The translations under genes and the position numbers were made by a program. Below, in pieces: positions 23,071 through 26,297 of a DNA stretch of 26,297 bases. Numbering within the stretch: position 1 is the first letter of the stretch; the number at the start of each line of letters is the position of its first letter. This stretch comes from a virus: the IMG/VR virus record IMGVR_UViG_3300028548_002090, positions 1 to 26,297 of that record. One strand, 5' to 3'. The notes under the pieces are model-generated. The model made no database searches, was not told the DNA's origin, and saw nothing but the letters and a program-made list of their open reading frames with translations.

Positions 23071-23993
23071 TACGTTTCCTTCCTTGTTTCCATATAGCTT
23101 TCGATTAAACCTTGCGCGACTTGAGGAACGATGCCGTTACCGTAGGCGCGCAATCGTCCCACCCTTGAGGTAGCCCCATCAACCAACGGGCATGTGCTGG
23201 GTTCAACTGGCCTCCACTTGCCATCTCGGCAGAAGAGCCAGTCAGCATCTTTCCAGTGGCCGTTAGTCTTGCCGCTTGGTCCTCGCTCCATGCCGTCAGT
23301 TGCGCTTGCGCTCCCGTGTTCCACCCGTGCTTGCCCGTCAGATGTGAGGGTGCTATCCCCGTGCCCCCCGTCATGGAGGTCGGTGTTGCCCAGCCCCCCG
23401 TCAGTTGAGCCGTTACGTCCAAGGTGTCCGTGCTGATCTTCCCGTTCCTGATCCGGCCCCCTTGGTATCCGCCCTTGTGATCCCGCGTTGTCGGTGTCGG
23501 CCACGAACCAGAGGCGTTGCCTGATGTGCGGAGCGCCGAACCCCGATGCGCTGAGATCGAACGCCCCGAAGGCGTAGTCCTTTGCTTCCATGTCAGTTTG
23601 TACAAGGTCGAGCCAACCGAGGCCGTCCTTGCTTGCAACTTGCTCTCCAAAGATTGTTGCAGGGCGGCACTCTTGGATGAGGTGGTTCCAATGGGGCCAC
23701 AAATGCCGCTCGTCAGAAGTCCCCGCTCGTTTGCCTGCACCGCTGAAAGGCTGGCACGGGCACGATCCTGTCCAAACTGGCCGATCGTCTGCCCATCCCG
23801 CACCTCTGAGGGCACGGCTCCAGATGCCAATCCCTGCGAAGAAGTGGCACTGAGTAAATTCAAAAAGTTCTTCTGGTCTGACATCACTGATGCTCCTATC
23901 ATCGACAACACCATCCGCGATGTGTCCGGCTTTGATTAAATTGCGTAGCCACTCTGCGGCATACGGGTCGATCTCGTTGTAGTAGGCAGACAT
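23070..23993 (-). CDS. DNA (cytosine-5) methyltransferase
   Basis: 307 residues from ATG 23993, which overlaps the previous TAA (TAATG). Motif I is '[13 protein letters not shown]' (50-62), motif IV '[12 protein letters not shown]' with catalytic Cys80, motif VI appears as 'FGEQVA' (GEQV instead of ENV), motif VIII 'IRQRLWFVA' and motif X '[10 protein letters not shown]'. The enzyme transfers a methyl group from S-adenosylmethionine to C5 of cytosine, probably protecting phage DNA from host restriction. The central part after residue 170 is Gly/Asp/His-rich and poorly ordered, and it is exactly there that another open frame (23105-23884) shows conserved-looking protein sequence. No cognate restriction endonuclease is adjacent. 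Confidence 0.93.
   Translation of the reverse strand: MSAYYNEIDPYAAEWLRNLIKAGHIADGVVDDRSISDVRPEELFEFTQCHFFAGIGIWSRALRGAGWADDRPVWTGSCPCQPFSGAGKRAGTSDERHLWPHWNHLIQECRPATIFGEQVASKDGLGWLDLVQTDMEAKDYAFGAFDLSASGFGAPHIRQRLWFVADTDNAGSQGRIPRGPDQEREDQHGHLGRNGSTDGGLGNTDLHDGGHGDSTLTSDGQARVEHGSASATDGMERGPSGKTNGHWKDADWLFCRDGKWRPVEPSTCPLVDGATSRVGRLRAYGNGIVPQVAQGLIESYMETRKET
23105..23884 (-). CDS. Overprinted gene nested wholly inside the C5 methyltransferase
   Basis: A 259-codon frame on the same strand but in a different phase. ATG 23884 ([18 protein letters not shown]) has AGGAG exactly eight bases upstream, a real ribosome-binding site inside the methyltransferase gene. The product matches a phage/prophage hypothetical family I recall: '[20 protein letters not shown]', then '[16 protein letters not shown]', 'GWATPT', '[20 protein letters not shown]' and '[20 protein letters not shown]'. 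The LNP..RWLMG.P.GW element also resembles C-terminal segments of other phage C5 methyltransferases. No catalytic motif or membrane segment is seen. The function is unknown; a specificity or accessory subunit for the methyltransferase is one guess. The existence of the coding frame is well supported; its expression is inferred. Confidence 0.75.
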   Translation of the reverse strand: MSDQKNFLNLLSATSSQGLASGAVPSEVRDGQTIGQFGQDRARASLSAVQANERGLLTSGICGPIGTTSSKSAALQQSLESKLQARTASVGSTLYKLTWKQRTTPSGRSISAHRGSALRTSGNASGSWPTPTTRDHKGGYQGGRIRNGKISTDTLDVTAQLTGGWATPTSMTGGTGIAPSHLTGKHGWNTGAQAQLTAWSEDQAARLTATGKMLTGSSAEMASGGQLNPAHARWLMGLPQGWDDCAPTVTASFLKSRKV

Positions 23994-24484
23994 TAGCTTG
24001 CCTTCCAAAGTGCTAGAGCCTCGTCAAACGGCATATCGTTTAAGATGCGGCGGGTCATACCCGCTTGCTTGTCAATGATCCACTCGCCCTTGGTAACAGT
24101 CGGGTGGTACTTGGTCTGGTAAAGAGCGCCCGTGCCCTTCCGTTGATATACAACATGAGACTTAAACTTACGCTTTAACTCACGAACACTGAGAAACTCA
24201 TTGACCTGATCCGCGCACCAATACTCTAACTGTTGAGCGAAGCCGTCCTCACTCCACTCACTTGGCTCTTTAGGTAATGATTTGAAGTAATCGTGGACCG
24301 CCTTCATCGTAGCGCGGTAGTCAGCTTTGCACTTCGGGTGGTCATACTCATAGTCACAGCCGCCTTGGCCATCGTTTCCTACAACAGCAACAGGCTTGCC
24401 CTCTACATATAACGCCGCTTGAAAGCAGTGGGTCTCGTGACTAGCCCATGATGTGTGCTTGATTGCTTTGAGTTCCAGTTTCAT
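23993..24484 (-). CDS. Phage protein of unknown function, first gene of the accessory operon
   Basis: 163 residues from ATG 24484, with AAGGA about eight bases upstream. N-terminal strands ('MKLELKAIKHTSWASHETHC', 'FQAALYVEGKPVAVVGNDGQ') look like a small beta sheet, followed by Gly-Cys-Asp-Tyr and a helical, basic C-terminus ('RELKRKFKSHVVYQRKG'). I recall similar phage proteins of unknown role. It is the promoter-proximal gene of the leftward operon, and its TAA overlaps the methyltransferase ATG. Confidence 0.78.
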   Translation of the reverse strand: MKLELKAIKHTSWASHETHCFQAALYVEGKPVAVVGNDGQGGCDYEYDHPKCKADYRATMKAVHDYFKSLPKEPSEWSEDGFAQQLEYWCADQVNEFLSVRELKRKFKSHVVYQRKGTGALYQTKYHPTVTKGEWIIDKQAGMTRRILNDMPFDEALALWKAS

Positions 24485-24526
24485 AATATATATCCTTGTG
24501 ATCTAGTTGAGTTGGTTAATACATAC

Positions 24527-24555
24527 AAAGTATTGTGGGTGGATTGGGGTGTCAA
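24527..24555 (-). promoter_or_regulatory. Sigma70-like promoter for the leftward accessory operon
   Basis: On the minus strand, a perfect TTGACA (-35; plus-strand TGTCAA at 24550-24555) is followed by a 17-bp spacer and TACTTT (-10; plus-strand AAAGTA at 24527-24532). Transcription would start near 24520, leaving a leader of about 36 bases before ATG 24484. This is the best host-type promoter in the window. Confidence 0.65.
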
Positions 24556-24574
24556 GTGATTTGTTTGCTCGGAT

Positions 24575-24588
24575 CACGGTCCACGGTC
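24575..24588. repeat. Tandem CACGGTC heptamer pair
   Basis: Two perfect adjacent CACGGTC copies lie about 20 bp upstream of the -35 element of the leftward promoter, a typical position for an activator or repressor site. Confidence 0.5.
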
Positions 24589-24663
24589 CTGATTACAGTG
24601 AGTACACTATAGGAGTATTTCACACAGATTTTATTTTTATTTTAATTTCTCATTTGAATTAGG

Positions 24664-24690
24664 TGTCATAACTGTCATAACTGTCATCAC
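24664..24690 (+). repeat. Three tandem 9-bp iterons (TGTCATAAC type)
   Basis: TGTCATAAC, TGTCATAAC and TGTCATCAC lie head to tail without gaps, directly after an AT-rich block. They share the core TGTCAT with the opposed set at 24725-24753. Confidence 0.8.
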
Positions 24691-24724
24691 TACCTTATTT
24701 ATATACTCCATTCAGCCCCACTTC

Positions 24725-24753
24725 TGATGACACTTGATGACATTGATGACACT
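24725..24753 (-). repeat. Three iterons in the opposite orientation (TGATGACA type)
   Basis: TGATGACACT, TGATGACAT and TGATGACACT lie in tandem. On the minus strand each reads TGTCATCA, the same core as the upstream set, so the two sets face each other across 34 bp. Confidence 0.8.
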
Positions 24754-24804
24754 TCTGGGAAGAAAAGCCCTATATAGGACTGACAAGCTGCTTCATTCTG
24801 CCCG

Positions 24805-24831
24805 TTGCTAAGGCTCCGCCCTTGGTATAAC
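24805..24831 (+). promoter_or_regulatory. Weak candidate promoter for the terminase gene
   Basis: TTGCTA (24805-24810) and TATAAC (24826-24831) are separated by 15 bp, shorter than the usual 16-18. Another -10-like TATATA lies at 24771-24776 without a good -35. A rightward promoter is needed here, but this match is only suggestive. Confidence 0.35.
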
Positions 24832-24858
24832 TTGTTCACAGATAACAATGAGGTAACC

Positions 24859-25428
24859 ATGCCATCTACCAAGCAAAAGATTGAAGAAGAACACGGTCGA
24901 ACACTGACCAACAGGCAGACAACTTTCGCACGGTACATAGTCGAGGGGATATACTCGAACGCTGACTGTGCCCGTAAGGCTGGCTATTCTGTGGACGTTG
25001 CGGCTAAACAGGCGTCCATCCTGTTAAACGGTCGCGACTACCCCCATGTGCTGGACTACATCAAGGATATGCGTGAGGAGCGGGAGCGCAGGTATGGGGT
25101 GACAACCATCGGACAACTTGAACGGCTTCACAAGCTCTCTATTGGGGCCGAGGAGAACAACCAGTTCTCTGCCGCCATCAATGCCGAGAAGATACGTTCC
25201 GCGCTTGGTGGTTTGACTATTGATAGGCGAGAAACAATCAACACTATTGACCAACTGTCGCGCGATGAAGTCACGGCTCGACTTGCCAAGTTGCAACAGC
25301 AATATCCGCAAGCGTTCATGGTTGATATAACACCGAAGGAAACACCCGATGAGCAAGGGCCCAGAGGCGAACTTTTGGAACACGATCCGCAACAACCTAC
25401 CGAAGAAGTGCTTCGCGACAAGGATTGA
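24859..25428 (+). CDS. terS: Terminase small subunit
   Basis: 189 residues from ATG 24859, chosen for GAGGT four bases upstream. 'TLTNRQTTFARYIVEG' followed by 'SNADCARKAGYS' and 'ASILLNGRDYPHVLDYIKDM' is the N-terminal HTH of Terminase_2-like small subunits (residues about 15-70). A helical oligomerisation region follows, with 'NQFSAAINAEKIRSALGGL' and 'IDQLSRDEVTARLAKLQQQY' near the C-terminus, common in phage TerS. It recognises the packaging start site and presents DNA to the large subunit, which is outside the window. Its last 80 bases overlap the VRR-NUC gene. The heptamer array about 240 bp downstream is a candidate binding site. Confidence 0.82.
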   Translation: MPSTKQKIEEEHGRTLTNRQTTFARYIVEGIYSNADCARKAGYSVDVAAKQASILLNGRDYPHVLDYIKDMREERERRYGVTTIGQLERLHKLSIGAEENNQFSAAINAEKIRSALGGLTIDRRETINTIDQLSRDEVTARLAKLQQQYPQAFMVDITPKETPDEQGPRGELLEHDPQQPTEEVLRDKD

Positions 25429-25777
25429 GAACAAGCACGGGGGCGGTGTTCCTGATGTTCATCTTGTCTGGGATGGCATACCGTTTTGGATGGAGCTCAA
25501 GGTAAGCAATGCCAACGCCATAAAAGTCTCGCCTCATCAAATCGCTTGGCACATGGCATATTGTGCGCGAGGGGGGCTAAGTTTCTACTTGGTTAGAAGG
25601 TCCAAGGAGCGCGATATACTTTTATTTGGGGGTGATCAGGGGCCCATGGTCCTTGATTTGGGGTGCCTTGCGCCCTGCGCCCTTCGTGTGGGCTCTGTAC
25701 CTGAGTTGTTCTGCGCCCTGCGCCCTTTATTGGTGGATAAATTGTCTTGCGCCCTGCGCCCTGCGCCCTTGCCTTAA
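25349..25777 (+). CDS. VRR-NUC (PD-(D/E)xK) nuclease
   Basis: 142 residues; ATG 25349 follows AAGGAAACACCCG and lies in another frame inside terS. 'TRIENKHGGGVPDVHLV' then 'FWMELKV' and 'SPHQIAWH' give the PD-(D/E)xK set Glu27, Asp36, Glu49-x-Lys51 and Gln64, typical of phage VRR-NUC nucleases that cut structured or branched DNA. The fold ends near residue 100; the last about 35 residues ('LAPCALR', 'CALRPAP') are only the translation of the TGCGCCC repeats and may be a by-product. Its place beside terS suggests resolving branched replication DNA before packaging. Confidence 0.88.
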   Translation: MSKGPEANFWNTIRNNLPKKCFATRIENKHGGGVPDVHLVWDGIPFWMELKVSNANAIKVSPHQIAWHMAYCARGGLSFYLVRRSKERDILLFGGDQGPMVLDLGCLAPCALRVGSVPELFCALRPLLVDKLSCALRPAPLP

Positions 25778-25797
25778 TGATCTTGCGCCCTGCGCCC
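25669..25797 (+). repeat. Phased TGCGCCC heptamer array
   Basis: Nine perfect TGCGCCC units lie in four clusters: starts 25669, 25676 / 25712, 25719 / 25748, 25755, 25762 / 25784, 25791. Clusters keep an exact 36-bp register (25676, 25712, 25748, 25784). The array spans the end of the VRR-NUC frame and 20 bp beyond its stop. Position near terS suggests a packaging (pac/cos-associated) site; a replication or regulatory site is possible. Confidence 0.8.
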
Positions 25798-25841
25798 TTG
25801 TTCGTTCGAATAGGAGTAGTGCTTGTCGGGGTTCGGGTACG

Positions 25842-25863
25842 AAAAAAGGGCCCGAAGGCCCTT
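25842..25863 (-). terminator. Intrinsic terminator with UUCG loop
   Basis: On the minus strand a 7-bp stem AAGGGCC / GGCCCTT closes a TTCG tetraloop and runs into TTTT (six T in all from the end of the stem), immediately after the stop codon of the leftward Cys-rich gene at 25867. It is a strong rho-independent terminator for that gene. Confidence 0.88.
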
Positions 25864-25866
25864 CAT

Positions 25867-26297
25867 TCAGTGTTCTACTATCGCGATTGATTTTGCTAGG
25901 CTCGATCCCTTGCACAATTTGCAGGCGGTACACTGGACGCGGCGCCCTGCTTCCTTGCTTGCGGGGCAAAGCGCCTCGTTAGTCTTGTCTAATTCGCCAA
26001 GGTCCGCGATCACTCGGAATGTGCGGCGCCCTGCTTTCCAATGGTCGAGGGCCTCGGCCTTGTTGTCCGCGCTTTGCATGGCAATATCTGGGCGCCACCC
26101 GCTTTGGTGCGAGTATGCGGTAAAGGTATCGGCCTCTGCTAACAGTTGTTCCCAAATAAAAGCAGGAACGGCAGCAGGATCCCCATAGGTGCCAACCCGC
26201 ACGAACCGTGCGCGGCCTAATGTATTGCGACCGGCCTTTGTGTTGGCCATGGCGTAAACCCCGCGAAGGAATGCTTTGAAAACAATCAAAACGCCTT
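25867..26297 (-). CDS. Cys-rich phage/plasmid protein of unknown function, cut by the window edge
   Basis: The frame is open through the right edge; a TTG at 26289 is in frame but sense codons (Gly-Val) continue to 26297, so the true start lies outside. The visible 143 codons match a family I recall in phages and plasmids: 'VFKAFLRGVYA', 'RARFVRVGTYGDPAAVPAFI' , 'FTAYSHQ', 'GRRTFRV', and a Cys cluster 'CPASKEAGRRVQCTACKLC' near the end. Family members carry additional upstream cysteines, so a metal site is likely. Function unknown. It is transcribed toward the heptamer array and ends at a strong terminator. Confidence 0.75.
   Translation of the reverse strand, partial: GVLIVFKAFLRGVYAMANTKAGRNTLGRARFVRVGTYGDPAAVPAFIWEQLLAEADTFTAYSHQSGWRPDIAMQSADNKAEALDHWKAGRRTFRVIADLGELDKTNEALCPASKEAGRRVQCTACKLCKGSSLAKSIAIVEH

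Larger units (their letters stand above)
24485..24858. other. Intergenic control region / possible replication origin
   Basis: 374 bp without a convincing gene, between a leftward early-type operon and the rightward terminase gene. It contains, left to right: a leftward promoter (24527-24555), a tandem CACGGTC pair (24575-24588), a T7-promoter-like core CACTATAGG (24605-24613), an AT-rich block (about 24623-24660), and two opposed sets of TGTCAT iterons (24664-24690 and 24725-24753). It ends with a weak rightward promoter and the GAGGT ribosome-binding site. Iterons beside an AT-rich tract suit a replication origin or a multi-site operator. Confidence 0.55.

Noticed and set aside
23517-23939. 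140-codon plus-strand frame antisense to the methyltransferase
   Set aside because: Unlike the nested same-strand frame, it has no ribosome-binding site and no family-like motif; it would also be transcribed against the operon.
25669-25797. CRISPR array
   Set aside because: The units are 7-bp heptamers in tandem with no 23-40 bp repeats, no unique spacers of constant length and no cas genes.
25626-25982. Cys/Ala/Pro-rich open frames through the TGCGCCC array
   Set aside because: Their composition is produced by the repeats (CALRPAP-type peptides), they cross a strong terminator, and they lack ribosome-binding sites and family features.

Overview
This window is part of a tailed double-stranded DNA phage genome, most likely a marine podovirus of an alphaproteobacterium. 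The gene content (family A DNA polymerase, TOTE-type AEP primase, SNF2 and UvrD helicases, PP-loop protein, SleB-type lysin, large internal virion protein) resembles the HMO-2011-like (SAR116/roseobacter) phages. That placement is inferred from remembered family resemblance, not from a search. There are no host housekeeping genes and I recognise no rRNA or tRNA. Genes are tightly packed and coupled by ATGA, TAATG and TGATG stop/start overlaps. Both window ends cut through a gene.

Layout. (1) 1-9232, plus strand: late virion genes, namely the C-terminal part of a tail/stabilisation-type protein, a small protein, a glycine-rich protein, an Ala/Gln-rich 524-aa protein, a proline-rich 424-aa protein and a 1440-aa internal-virion-type protein with matching Pro-Gly-Leu-Ser repeats at both ends. 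(2) 9229-16889, minus strand: replication and lysis. Read in transcription order from 16889 these are a coiled-coil protein, an SSB-like protein, a terminator, AEP primase, an AlpA-like HTH protein, UvrD-like helicase, a tiny one-TM peptide (holin candidate), SleB-type hydrolase, a DUF6378-like protein, PolA and a 67-aa protein. (3) 16964-19829, plus strand: SNF2-type helicase, two unknown proteins and a PP-loop (PAPS-reductase-like) protein, ending at a bidirectional terminator. (4) 19932-24484, minus strand: an accessory/early operon of small regulators and unknowns, a secreted glycine-zipper protein, a Cro/CI HTH, and a C5 cytosine methyltransferase with a second conserved-looking gene nested inside it in another frame. 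(5) 24485-24858: a 374-bp control region with a good sigma70-like promoter facing left, an AT-rich block and two opposed sets of TGTCAT iterons. (6) 24859-26297: small terminase subunit, VRR-NUC nuclease, a 9-copy TGCGCCC array on a 36-bp register, a UUCG-loop terminator and a leftward Cys-rich protein cut by the window edge.

Together the genes describe a phage that makes its own replication proteins (primase, SSB-like protein, polymerase, helicases, VRR-NUC), modifies its DNA (C5 methyltransferase, possibly the PP-loop protein), lyses through a SleB-type enzyme, and packages from a region near the terminase small subunit. Capsid, portal and large terminase genes are not in this window. The most unusual items are the gene nested in the methyltransferase, the phased heptamer array beside terS, the opposed iterons, the SSB-like tip on the primase, and the mini-ORF between helicase and lysin.
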